Shown: piece after piece, positions 27,568-35,872 of the stretch
Position numbering within the stretch: the first letter of the stretch is position 1
Layout of the letters: every line of letters starts with the position of its first letter
Assembly (NCBI GenBank): GCA_041390125.1
Contig: JAWKQN010000005.1
Location: 230,001-294,000, forward strand
Length of the DNA stretch: 64,000 nt
Source: Gemmatimonadota bacterium
GTDB lineage: Bacteria; Gemmatimonadota; Gemmatimonadetes; Longimicrobiales; Gaopeijiaceae
Reading direction: 5' to 3'
The notes under the pieces: generated by a model
What the model was told of the DNA's origin: nothing
What the model saw: the letters and a program-made list of their open reading frames with translations, nothing else
Database searches by the model: none
Position numbers and translations under genes: made by a program

Positions 27568-29724
27568 GTGAACGTCGTCCTCCCCCATCCGCGAGCGACC
27601 GCCTCCCGCCGGCCCAGGCCGGTCCTGTTCGCCCTGCTCGGCCTGACGGCGTGTGCGGACGCGGGCCCGAGCGCTCCCTCCGAGCTGCCGCTCGAGATCG
27701 TGGTGGTGGCGGGGGACGGCCAGGTCGCCCTCCCCGGCGCGGAGCTGCCCGAGCCCCTGATCCTCGAGGTGCGGGCCCGCGGCGGCGGCCCGGGCGCACC
27801 GGGGCGCCGGGTCCTGCTGGAGCCCACGCAGGGAAGCGGGCTGCGCATCCTGCCGACCGAGGCGCTGACCGACGCCACCGGTCGGGCGCGGGTCCGGCTT
27901 CGGCTCGGCGTGGTGCCGGGCCCCTATGGCGTCCGGGCCCGTCTCGAGGGCGGAGCGATGGCGGAGGCCGCTGCGCTGGCCGTCGCGGCGCCCCGCCTGG
28001 ACGCCCTGTCGGCCACGGCCGCGCCGGCCGGCGGCACCCTGGTCCTGACGGGTGCGGCGCTCTGGTCGCCGGCCGGAGGCCGGGTCGAGGTGGGCGGGCT
28101 GCGTGGCCGGGTGCTGGATGCCGAGCAGGATCGCCTCGAGATCGAGGTGCCGCCCTGCCTGCCGGCGCTGTCGGCCGAGGTCCGGGTGCACGGTGCGACG
28201 GGCGTCTCCGCCCCGCTGCCCCTGGAGGTGACGGCCGCCGCGGCCCTTCCCCGGCTCGCCGTCGGCGAGTCCCGGACGCTGGGCCCGGGCGATGCGCAAT
28301 CGTGTGTGGGCGTGGGCCTGGGCGCCGGGGACGAGGTCTTGGTGCAGGTGACCTCGACCCAGGCCGAGGTGACCGGTCCCGTGCCGTTCGTCCTGGTCGG
28401 CGCCGGCCTTCCCCGGACCGGGACCGGCACCACCGTCCTCACGGCTCCGCCGCGTGGATCGGCCCGTCGGCCCGGTGGAATCGTTCCGGCACCGGCGGGC
28501 CTCCGCGACCGTCTGGCCCGCCTGGAGGCCACCGCGGCGCATTCCGGGGGCACCGCCCCGGTGGGGAAGGGGCCACCGGCGCGCACGCCCGCGCTCGGGG
28601 AATCCCGGACCTTCGACGTGGTGCGCGCCGACGGGACCTTCGAGCCCGTGGAGGCCGAGGTGCGCCACGTGGCGGAGCACGCCGTCTTCTACGCGGAGGT
28701 GGGCGCTTCCGAGCTGCCGGTCGGCGATTCCGCGTGGGGCGTCCTCGCCGGGCTCTTCGACGGACCCATCTGGGAGGTGGACCGGTCGCTCTATGGCGAC
28801 GTGCCCGACCTGGACGGCAACGGTCGGGTCGCGCTGCTGTTCACGGGAGCGGTCAACGGTCTGAGCGCCCCGGGCGGGCAGGGCCGGGTGGGGGGCTTCT
28901 TCTTCGGCGTGGACCTCCTTCCCGGACGACCCGGTTCCAACGAAGGGGAGGTGCTCTACCTGATCCGTCCCGATCCCGACGGCCGCGACGGGCCGCCCAT
29001 CGCGCGCTCGGAGGTGCTCGAAGGGGTGCCGGCCGTGATCGCGCACGAGCTTCAGCACCTGATCCACTTCCACGAGCGGATGCGGGTACGGGCCGCGGCC
29101 GGGACCGAGGCCACCTGGCTGTCGGAGGGGCTCGCCGTGATGGCCGAGGATCGGGTGGCCCTCCACCTGGAGCAGGCCGGGGATCTGGCGGGCCGCGATC
29201 GCTTCCAGCGAGGGAATCGGGTGCGGGGCCGGGACTACCTGCGGGACCCGTCCACCGTGAGCCTCATCATCACGCAGGGTGCCGGTACGGTGGAGGAGCG
29301 GGGGGGCGCCTGGCTCTTCCTGCGCTATCTGACGGAGCGCTACGGCACCCGCGTGCTGGGTGAGCTCACCCGCACGACCGAGCGCGGCACCCGCAATGTC
29401 GAGCAGGTCACCGGGATCCTCTGGGCAGAGGCGTTGGGCGACTGGGGGGTGGCGCTGGCGGCCGACGGCGTGCCCGGCCTGCCGCCCCGCTACGGCTATC
29501 CCGTCCTGGATGTCGGCGCCGCCGTGGGCGGGGCGCCGCGGATCCCGATCCCGCTGGTGGGGGAACGGACGCACGTGCCGCTGACGCTGCGGCCCTCGTC
29601 CCTGGCCCATCTCGTGCTGTCCGGGGACGAGGTCTCGGAGATCGCGTTGGGCCTGTCCGGGGACGAGGGCGGCGCGCCTCCCGCGTCCGCCGCCGTGCAG
29701 CTCCGCGTGGTGCGGCTGCGCTAG
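27568..29724 (+). CDS. Large secreted lipoprotein with Ig-like domains and an HExxH peptidase (M30-like)
   Basis: 718 residues. N-terminal lipoprotein signal (PRPVLFALLGLTAC), an Ig-like region (about 40-130, AGDGQVALPGAEL and TDATGRARVRLRLG), an IPT/TIG-like domain (about 145-230), then a peptidase with HELQHLIHFHE (His493, Glu494, His497) and WLSEGLAVMAED. The catalytic part resembles hyicolysin-like (M30) or related zinc peptidases. Substrate unknown; probably surface exposed. GTG 27568 follows GGAG by 8 bases; the frame is open further upstream but without a signal-like sequence. Confidence 0.8.
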   Translation: MNVVLPHPRATASRRPRPVLFALLGLTACADAGPSAPSELPLEIVVVAGDGQVALPGAELPEPLILEVRARGGGPGAPGRRVLLEPTQGSGLRILPTEALTDATGRARVRLRLGVVPGPYGVRARLEGGAMAEAAALAVAAPRLDALSATAAPAGGTLVLTGAALWSPAGGRVEVGGLRGRVLDAEQDRLEIEVPPCLPALSAEVRVHGATGVSAPLPLEVTAAAALPRLAVGESRTLGPGDAQSCVGVGLGAGDEVLVQVTSTQAEVTGPVPFVLVGAGLPRTGTGTTVLTAPPRGSARRPGGIVPAPAGLRDRLARLEATAAHSGGTAPVGKGPPARTPALGESRTFDVVRADGTFEPVEAEVRHVAEHAVFYAEVGASELPVGDSAWGVLAGLFDGPIWEVDRSLYGDVPDLDGNGRVALLFTGAVNGLSAPGGQGRVGGFFFGVDLLPGRPGSNEGEVLYLIRPDPDGRDGPPIARSEVLEGVPAVIAHELQHLIHFHERMRVRAAAGTEATWLSEGLAVMAEDRVALHLEQAGDLAGRDRFQRGNRVRGRDYLRDPSTVSLIITQGAGTVEERGGAWLFLRYLTERYGTRVLGELTRTTERGTRNVEQVTGILWAEALGDWGVALAADGVPGLPPRYGYPVLDVGAAVGGAPRIPIPLVGERTHVPLTLRPSSLAHLVLSGDEVSEIALGLSGDEGGAPPASAAVQLRVVRLR

Positions 29725-29870
29725 CGCGCGACGGCGGTGCGACCGAGGCCCGGCGCCGGTCGCGCAACGCCGCGTGAGCGCCCGCCGAGCGATGAATCTT
29801 CGACGCCGGGATGGCGTATTGTCCTCACACGGGGGCCAGGCGGACCCTTCGCACCCCAACCCACGGACCC

Positions 29871-30737
29871 ATGCGCTGCAACACCTGCGGGGAGCATCTG
29901 GAGGCCGGTGTCACCCACTGTCCCACCTGCGGTGCTCCGACGCCCCGTCTGCTCGGCCGTACGGCCAACGTGCGGCGCTGTCCCCGCTGTGGGTACTGGG
30001 GGCAGGGCGTCTCCTACTTCAGCCGCCCCGGCCACATCGCCGTCCTCGCAGGGCTCTCGCTGTTCACGTACGGGATCGGCGGGCTGACGTACTGGTTGGT
30101 CTGCAGGAAGCGGCGGATCTGTCCCAGTTGCGGGCTGGGGTGGGAGAGCTCCACCCGGTTGCTCAGCGCGCCGCAGAACGGCGCGCTGCCCCGACCCCTG
30201 GAGATCGAGCCACCCAAGCCACTCCCGGGAAGCGGGATCGGTCGGCGGGTGACCGGCGTGCTCGCGCTGCTCATGGCGGCCTTGATGATCGTCATGGGCG
30301 TCATCGAGCTGGAGGCGGCCATGATCGCCGTCGGTGGCGTGATGGGCGCCGGGGGCTCGCTCTCCTTCCTGTGGGGCTACTCCGCGCTGCAGAACCGACG
30401 CAAGGCCGTCCTCAAGAGCATGGAGCGTCGCGTCCTGCTGCTGGCGCAGGAGAAGGGCGGGCAGCTGACCGTGTCGGAGGTGGCCACGGAGCTGGACCTC
30501 TCCCTGCAGGCGGCCGAGAAGGTGCTGATGGAGATGGACGACGGCTTCCGCGTCCGCTCGGAGGTGACCGAGAGCGGGCTGCTCCTCTACGAGTTCCCCG
30601 AGCTCAAGTACCGCAACGGTCTGCCCCCGACGCCGGCGGCCGAGCGCCTGCCTCCTGCTCGTCCTGCGCCCCGGCCGCGCCCGCCCGAGGCGGCACGGAC
30701 GCCGGACGCGGCCTCGGGGCCGGATCCAAAGGCCTGA
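29871..30737 (+). CDS. Zinc-ribbon membrane protein with a winged-helix-like C-terminus
   Basis: 288 residues. The N-terminus has two CxxC pairs (CNTCGEHL and CPTCGAPTP), another CPRCGYWG and a later CPSCGLGW, so probably two zinc ribbons. Two or three membrane segments follow (about 62-85, 125-145 and 150-170), then a soluble segment (190-255, RRVLLLAQEKGGQLTVSEVATELDL) that looks like a winged helix, and a Pro/Ala-rich tail. Function unknown. The ATG at 29871 was chosen because the zinc ribbon starts immediately; its ribosome binding site is poor. Confidence 0.75.
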   Translation: MRCNTCGEHLEAGVTHCPTCGAPTPRLLGRTANVRRCPRCGYWGQGVSYFSRPGHIAVLAGLSLFTYGIGGLTYWLVCRKRRICPSCGLGWESSTRLLSAPQNGALPRPLEIEPPKPLPGSGIGRRVTGVLALLMAALMIVMGVIELEAAMIAVGGVMGAGGSLSFLWGYSALQNRRKAVLKSMERRVLLLAQEKGGQLTVSEVATELDLSLQAAEKVLMEMDDGFRVRSEVTESGLLLYEFPELKYRNGLPPTPAAERLPPARPAPRPRPPEAARTPDAASGPDPKA

Positions 30738-30756
30738 GCCGGCGTCCCGCGCGTGC

Positions 30757-30776
30757 GGGCCCGCTCAGCGGGGCCC
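30757..30776. terminator. Hairpin between the zinc-ribbon gene and the EamA gene
   Basis: GGGCCC (30757-30762) pairs with GGGCCC (30771-30776), with a further short inner pairing. The TCA that is the EamA stop (30765-30767) lies in the loop. The genes converge here; no T-run is seen. Same layout as the hairpin at 11630. Confidence 0.45.
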
Positions 30777-31697
30777 GGAACGGGGAGCGCGCACGCGTTG
30801 CAGCGAGACGAGGATGAGCGCGGCGCCGGCCAGCTGGAGCGGCGCGGGTCGCTCCCCCAGCCAGACCCACGCGATGGCGAGGGCCACCACGGGCACCACG
30901 TTCGAGTAGAGCGCCGTCCGCGCGCTGCCGATGACGCGCACGGCGTGGTACCAGATCAGGTACGCGGCAGCCAGGCCCAACGCTCCGGCATAGAGCGCGC
31001 GTAGCCAGAACGCGAGTGGCAGCGACGTCAGGGAGACGTCCGTCAGGGACGGCAGCCCCACCACCAGGATGGGCGGCGTGCCCAGCCAGAGCGCCCAGGC
31101 GGTGACCGGCAGCGCTCCGTGACGCGCGACCAGCGGGCGCCCGCCGACCGTGTAGGCCGACCACACCACGGAGGCCAGGACGAGCCCCAGGTCTCCGAGG
31201 AGCGCGGTGCGGTCGAGCGCGATGCCCGTGCCCCCGCCCAGCGCCACCAGGACGATCCCGACCAGGCTGGCCAGGGCCGCGCCCCAGACCCGTGCGTCCA
31301 CGTGCTCGTGCCCGGCCCACGCGGAGAAGAGCGCGGTCCAGATGGGCGTGGTCGCGAGCAATACGCTGGCGTTGCCGGCCAGGGTGACCTCCAGGCCGCG
31401 GATGAAGAGCACCTGGTACAGGAGATGACCGACCACGCCCAGCACCCCGATGCGGAGCAGCGCGGGAAGCGGGAGACGGAGCGAACGGCCCCGCACGCGC
31501 AGCACGACGAACAGCGCCAGACACGCGATGGGGAAGCGGATCGCGTTGAAGCCGAGCGGGGGCACCCAGGCGAACGCCGTCTTGATGACGGCGAAGTTGA
31601 GGCCCCAGATCAGGACCAGCAGGGCCAGGGGCGCCTCGGCGCCCCGGTCGGGGAGCGGCGCGGCGGGCGTGGCGCGGGCCTGGGGCAGGGGAGCCAG
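30765..31697 (-). CDS. EamA-family (DMT) transporter
   Basis: About 300 residues with ten predicted membrane helices in two repeats: LGFNAIRFPIACLALFVVL, YQVLFIRGLEVTLAGNASVLLATTPIWTALFSA, and a second half with VGGRPLVARHG, YAGALGLAAAYLIWYHAVR and NVVPVVALAIAWVWLGE. Probably an exporter of small metabolites, substrate unknown. The first canonical start, GTG 31565, would delete the first helix (LALLVLIWGLNFAVIKTAF), which is clearly coding. No ATG, GTG or TTG precedes it before an in-frame stop, so the start is set tentatively at CTG 31697; an ACG is another candidate. Confidence 0.85.
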   Translation of the reverse strand: MAPLPQARATPAAPLPDRGAEAPLALLVLIWGLNFAVIKTAFAWVPPLGFNAIRFPIACLALFVVLRVRGRSLRLPLPALLRIGVLGVVGHLLYQVLFIRGLEVTLAGNASVLLATTPIWTALFSAWAGHEHVDARVWGAALASLVGIVLVALGGGTGIALDRTALLGDLGLVLASVVWSAYTVGGRPLVARHGALPVTAWALWLGTPPILVVGLPSLTDVSLTSLPLAFWLRALYAGALGLAAAYLIWYHAVRVIGSARTALYSNVVPVVALAIAWVWLGERPAPLQLAGAALILVSLQRVRAPRSGPR

Positions 31698-31740
31698 CTC
31701 GGTGGTGGACGGGTCAGCGGCCTCGCGCCCTGACGCGGAC

Positions 31741-31751
31741 GGATACTATCC
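31741..31751. promoter_or_regulatory. Possible divergent -10 region
   Basis: The AT-rich near-palindrome ggatactatcc stands out in very GC-rich DNA between the divergent EamA gene and the small gene at 31834. It reads as TACTAT on one strand and TAGTAT on the other. No clear -35 element is seen. Weak evidence. Confidence 0.3.
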
Positions 31752-31833
31752 TTCTCGCGAGCGCCGTCCAGGGGAGTCCCCGGGCGGCAGCGTGGACCGC
31801 GGTCCTTCGGTGGACCGTTCGTGCGAGGTGGGT

Positions 31834-32091
31834 ATGCGGCAGTTCGACGACGAGCAGGGCCGTTCGTGGGTGGCGACCGTGGAGGCGCGACCCGACGGGA
31901 ACTACAAGGGGCGCTACCACCTGGTGCTGCGCCCCCATCCGGGGGACGGCGGCGAGGTCGACCTCGACGACGTGCGCTGGAACAGCGAGCGCACCGCGGA
32001 GCGGACGCTGGAGACGATGTCGCTGCTCGAGCTGCGCCGGCGTCTACGCTGGGCGCTCAGCCGCTCCGACGTCGACGCGGTTCCCTACTGA
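31834..32091 (+). CDS. Small conserved-looking protein of unknown function
   Basis: 85 residues. No signal, membrane helix or cysteine motif. A strand-rich first half (WVATVEARPDGNYKGRYHLVLRP) and an amphipathic, Arg-rich C-terminal helix (LLELRRRLRWALS). I do not recognise the family. GAGG lies 6 bases before the ATG. The 3' end overlaps dacB on the opposite strand by 7 bases. Codon use matches the neighbours, supporting a real gene. Confidence 0.65.
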   Translation: MRQFDDEQGRSWVATVEARPDGNYKGRYHLVLRPHPGDGGEVDLDDVRWNSERTAERTLETMSLLELRRRLRWALSRSDVDAVPY

Positions 32092-33725
32092 CCCGACGTC
32101 CCCGCCGCACCGGGGCGGGCGTCGGACCGGGCCGCCGGCCGTAGCTCGACCCCTGCGCCCTCGCGCGCCCGGCGCAGGCTCGCGATCCGCTCGCTCAGCG
32201 CATCCTCCACGCGCTTCGCTGCGCGCCGGGACGGCACATCGTTCTGCAGGATCGCGAACAGCACCGTCTCGCCTTCGAGCGTGCGCAGCTCCCCCGACAG
32301 TGCCGAGACGCCCGTCAGCGTTCCGGTCTTGGCGCGCAGGTTCTCCGCGGCGGCACCGCGCGTCATGCGACCCATCTCGTCCGCACCGGCGCGAGGCAGG
32401 GACTCGAACAGCGCGTCCCAGGTGTCGGCGCCGCGCATGTACGCCAGCGTCCGGACCAGCACGTCGGCGCTCACGCGGTTGCCGCGCGAAAGTCCGGAGC
32501 CGTCGTGGATCTCCACCTCGTCGGGATCGGCGCCGACGGTCTCCACCAGGAAGTCCCTGAGGACCCGGCTGCCGGCCTCGTAGGACCCTTCGCCCTCCAC
32601 GGCCCGCCCCAACGTCTTGAGCAGGAGCTCGGCATAGAGGTTGTGGCTGTGCTTGTTCATGACCTCGACCAGCTCCGCCATCGGGGGGGAGCGGTGTTCG
32701 GCCACGATGCGCGGCGGCGCCGCTTCGGCGTCGAGCGGAGCCCAGCGGTTGCGACCGGTCAGCGCGGACGCGGCGTCGTTCCCGAGGGCGTGGCTTCCCC
32801 CCGCGACGCGCACGCCGCGCTCCTCGAGCGCGCGGCGCAGCGCACCGGCTGCGAAGGTCGCGGGATCGTCCACGCTGATGAGCCGCCAGCGCTCGGGACC
32901 CGCCGTCCCCAGCTCGCCCTGGATCACGATCGGACCGGTCCCCCCACTGCGCCCCGCGAACATGCGCTGCGTGCGTCCCGCCACGGTCGTCGCGCGGTTG
33001 ACCACCGCCACCTGGGCTCCGCCGGGGATGGTCTCATAGCGGGCCGGCGTCTCCGCGTCGGCACCCGGCATCACGCGCAACGTGATCACGTTCTCGTTGA
33101 ACGACAGCGCCGAGGCTGGCGCGGCGAACCAGTCGTCCAGGTCCGCGGGCTCCCAGTCCGGGTGGACTTCGGGTCCATCGAAGAAGGTCCCGTCCCCCAC
33201 GACCGAGCCCGTGATGCCGGTCAAGCCGAGGCGCGCCACGGCCGTGTCGGCCAAGGCCTCGACCACGGCCGTGCGGGAGCCGGAGAAGCGCCACGACAGG
33301 GCAGGATCTCCGGTGCCGTACAGCACCAGGTCGCCCTGGAGGACGCCGTCGACCACGGGACCGTCCGCCAGGACGAACGTGCGGTAGCGGTACTCCGGGC
33401 CGAGCACGTGCAGCGCCGCCGCGGCCGTGAGCAGCTTCATGTTCGAGGCGGGGATCAGCGGCAGGTCGGTATTGAGCGCGAACAGCGTATCCCCGCGCTC
33501 CAGGGAGACGGCGAGGATGCCCCACGTCGCGCCCCGCCACCCCGTGCGTTGCAGCACGGCCGACAACTCCTCCTGCAGGGTCGGATCCGAGCCTGCAGGG
33601 GGGGTGCGGGCCGCGACCAGCGCGCCGGCCACCACGGTGAGGGTGGCGAGAACGGAGCCGAGACGGCGGTGGGATCCCATGTCCATGCGTACACGAAGGC
33701 GGGGTCGGGAGTTCGCTCCGGACAT
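32085..33725 (-). CDS. dacB: D-alanyl-D-alanine carboxypeptidase/endopeptidase (PBP4, S13 family)
   Basis: 546 residues. A signal peptide region, then the S13 layout: the active-site SxxK in LIPASNMKLLTAAAALHVLG, a long insertion domain, the SHN-like SxN motif (KHSHNLYAELLLK) and KTG in LRAKTGTLTGVS. It trims or cleaves peptidoglycan stem peptides in the periplasm. I chose the ATG at 33725, which overlaps the FAD-oxidase stop (ATGA). ATG 33686 would give a more normal short basic n-region (MDMGSHRRLG) and is an equally likely start. Confidence 0.9.
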   Translation of the reverse strand: MSGANSRPRLRVRMDMGSHRRLGSVLATLTVVAGALVAARTPPAGSDPTLQEELSAVLQRTGWRGATWGILAVSLERGDTLFALNTDLPLIPASNMKLLTAAAALHVLGPEYRYRTFVLADGPVVDGVLQGDLVLYGTGDPALSWRFSGSRTAVVEALADTAVARLGLTGITGSVVGDGTFFDGPEVHPDWEPADLDDWFAAPASALSFNENVITLRVMPGADAETPARYETIPGGAQVAVVNRATTVAGRTQRMFAGRSGGTGPIVIQGELGTAGPERWRLISVDDPATFAAGALRRALEERGVRVAGGSHALGNDAASALTGRNRWAPLDAEAAPPRIVAEHRSPPMAELVEVMNKHSHNLYAELLLKTLGRAVEGEGSYEAGSRVLRDFLVETVGADPDEVEIHDGSGLSRGNRVSADVLVRTLAYMRGADTWDALFESLPRAGADEMGRMTRGAAAENLRAKTGTLTGVSALSGELRTLEGETVLFAILQNDVPSRRAAKRVEDALSERIASLRRAREGAGVELRPAARSDARPGAAGTSGQ

Positions 33726-35239
33726 CAGTCGGCGAAGCCGTCCAGCGGGTCCTGCGCCGCGTCTGCGAGGATCACGCCAGGATTGAGGAGGCCGTGGGGA
33801 TCGAACGCCCGCTTGAGCCCCTGGAAGCGCCGCACGCGCGATGCGCCCCAGATCCTCGGCAGGTAGGGAGCCCGGATGCGCCCGTCGCCATGCTCCCCGG
33901 AGAGTGTGCCCCCGAGTGACGCGATGAGCTCCACCGTGTCGTCGAGGAGGGTGCGGACGCGGGCGCGCCAATCCGGCCGCTCGAGGTCCACGAGCGGATT
34001 GACGTGCACGTGGCCGTCCCCGGCGTGACCGAAGACGACCGCGTCCGTCTCCGCCTCGCGGAGCAGCGCGTCCAGGCCCTGGAGGTAGCGTCCGAGCGCA
34101 GGCGGGGGCACGACCCCGTCCTCGATGAACTGCAAGGAGCGCAGGCCGCGTCCGGCGGCTTCCTGGATCAGCGGGCTCGCCCGGTGGCGGAGGCCCCAGA
34201 GCGTGGCGCTCGTGGCCGCGTCGCGTGCGATCCGCACGGGTGCGCCAACGGTCCGGGCGCGAGCCTCCAGGTCGGCGGTCAGCGCGGCCACCTGCGCCTC
34301 GTCGCCGGCCACCTCGATGAGGAGCAGCGCTTCCTGTCCTCCGCCCAGGTCGGCGAGCTCCGGATCGTTCTCCAGCCCGATCATGTCGAGCAGCCGACGG
34401 CCGAGCATCTCGCACGTCCGCGTGCCTGTGTCCCGGCACCAGGCGGTCCAGTCGAGCAGGGCCGGAAGATCCGCGCACGCCACGACCGCCAGGGCCGTGG
34501 CCCGGGGCAGGGGCTCCAGCCGCAGGGTCGCCGCCGTCACCACGGCCAGCGTGCCCTCGCTCCCGATCACCAGGTCCACGGGACGGCCGGTGGAGGCGTA
34601 CGCGTCCAGCGCGTATCCGCTGGAGTTCTTGCGGACCGCCGGCCAGTCGGGTCCCGGATCGACCGCGGGGCTTCCGACCGGGGGCAGCCCCTCCAGCGCC
34701 GTCGAGCCCACCTCGACGATCCGTCCGTCGGGCAGCACCCCCTCCACCGACTCCACCCAGGCGCGGGTGGCTCCCGCCGCGAACGTGCGGGCCCCGGCCG
34801 CGTTGGCGGCGATCATCCCGCCCAGGGTGGCCCAGGCCGCGCTGGAGGGCAGGGGCGGGAAGCTCAGACCCGCGCGCGCCGCCGCCTGCTCGACGTCCGC
34901 GGCCACCGCGCCCGCGCCCACGCGCACCGTGCGGCGTGCCCCGTCCACCGGGCCGATCCATCGGAACGGGGCGCCCAGCTCCAGCACCACGCCCCGACCC
35001 ACGTTGCCACCGGGCATCCCGGTCGCGGCGCCGCGGGGAACGACCGGATGGCCCTCCGAGCCGCACCAGCGCAGCAGCGTGGCGATGTCGTGGGCATCCT
35101 GGGGCAGCGCGACGGCCGACGGGCGCAGACGGACGGGACCGCGCGAACCCGCGTACGCGTCGCGGGCGGAGGCGTCGGTGTGGAAGCCACCGCGGAAGGC
35201 CCGCGGTGCCCGGAGCTCAGGCGCGGGCTTCCCGCGCAT
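33725..35239 (-). CDS. FAD-linked oxidase (GlcD / D-lactate dehydrogenase-like)
   Basis: 504 residues. VAO-type flavoprotein: the N-terminal FAD-binding domain contains VVPRGAATGMPGGNVGRGVVLEL, SFPPLPSSAAWATLGGMIAANAAGART, and YALDAYASTGRPVDLVIGSEGTLAVVT. The C-terminal oxidase domain has VFGHAGDGHVHVNP and SGEHGDGRIRAPYL, typical of GlcD and D-lactate dehydrogenases. Substrate probably a 2-hydroxy acid. The ATG lies inside the 3' end of the fur-type gene (23-base overlap), and the stop overlaps dacB, forming a fur-oxidase-dacB run. Confidence 0.9.
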   Translation of the reverse strand: MRGKPAPELRAPRAFRGGFHTDASARDAYAGSRGPVRLRPSAVALPQDAHDIATLLRWCGSEGHPVVPRGAATGMPGGNVGRGVVLELGAPFRWIGPVDGARRTVRVGAGAVAADVEQAAARAGLSFPPLPSSAAWATLGGMIAANAAGARTFAAGATRAWVESVEGVLPDGRIVEVGSTALEGLPPVGSPAVDPGPDWPAVRKNSSGYALDAYASTGRPVDLVIGSEGTLAVVTAATLRLEPLPRATALAVVACADLPALLDWTAWCRDTGTRTCEMLGRRLLDMIGLENDPELADLGGGQEALLLIEVAGDEAQVAALTADLEARARTVGAPVRIARDAATSATLWGLRHRASPLIQEAAGRGLRSLQFIEDGVVPPPALGRYLQGLDALLREAETDAVVFGHAGDGHVHVNPLVDLERPDWRARVRTLLDDTVELIASLGGTLSGEHGDGRIRAPYLPRIWGASRVRRFQGLKRAFDPHGLLNPGVILADAAQDPLDGFAD

Positions 35240-35681
35240 GGAGGCCGCCGCACGACTGGCAGTAGCCGCTCAGCTCCAGGCGCGCCTCCACGACGTGGAA
35301 GCCGTCGGGGGCCCGGATCACATCGCGTGCCGCCTGCAGCCCCGGCACGTCCGGGACGTCGACGATGCAGCCGCAGGCCAGACAGCGGGCATGATGATGG
35401 GGAGAGGTGTCACCGTCGTACCGCGCCGACCCATCGATGGGCGAGAGCTTTCGGGCGAGACCACAGCTCACCAGGGCCTCGAGGCTCTTGTAGACCGTCG
35501 CGAGCGAGATGCCGTCCACCTCTTCGCGCACCTGCACGAACACGTCTTCGGCCGTCGGATGGCTCGTCGTCGACACGAGGTAGCGATAGACGGCCGCGCG
35601 CTGCTCCGTGAAGCGCTGACCCCGCGCTCCCAGGGCACGCCGCAGGCGCTCGTCCAGTCCGTGACCGCTCGATGTGGGCAT
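35217..35681 (-). CDS. Fur-family transcriptional regulator (PerR-like)
   Basis: 154 residues. N-terminal winged helix (RFTEQRAAVYRYLVSTTSHPTAEDVF and SLATVYKSLEALVSCGLARKL), then a dimerisation domain with HHHARCLACG and CQSCGG, giving the CxxC pairs that bind structural zinc, plus His residues for the regulatory metal. Which metal or whether peroxide is sensed cannot be told. I use ATG 35681 (MPTSSGHG); an ATG at 35720 is possible. The promoter is shared with the divergent acs region (35682-35872). Confidence 0.9.
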   Translation of the reverse strand: MPTSSGHGLDERLRRALGARGQRFTEQRAAVYRYLVSTTSHPTAEDVFVQVREEVDGISLATVYKSLEALVSCGLARKLSPIDGSARYDGDTSPHHHARCLACGCIVDVPDVPGLQAARDVIRAPDGFHVVEARLELSGYCQSCGGLHAREARA

Positions 35682-35872
35682 CCCGACAAGCTCGGTCGCC
35701 CCCGGCGCACCTGTCAACATGGCGTGTCGCACCGGGCGGTGGGCGCGCGTGGCCCGGTGACCGGGAGGTCGTGCCGGGGTGCGCTTGCATGCCCTGGAAG
35801 GGCGCGGGTACCGTTCAGGTTCCTGAGAGGGCGCCCGGGGCGCCCGGTCCCGAGCATCCGGAGTCCGACCCG

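Noticed and set aside
33726..35066. Long upstream extension of the dacB frame across the FAD-oxidase gene
   Set aside because: It lies in another frame of a recognisable flavoprotein gene and is low-complexity; dacB begins at about 33725.
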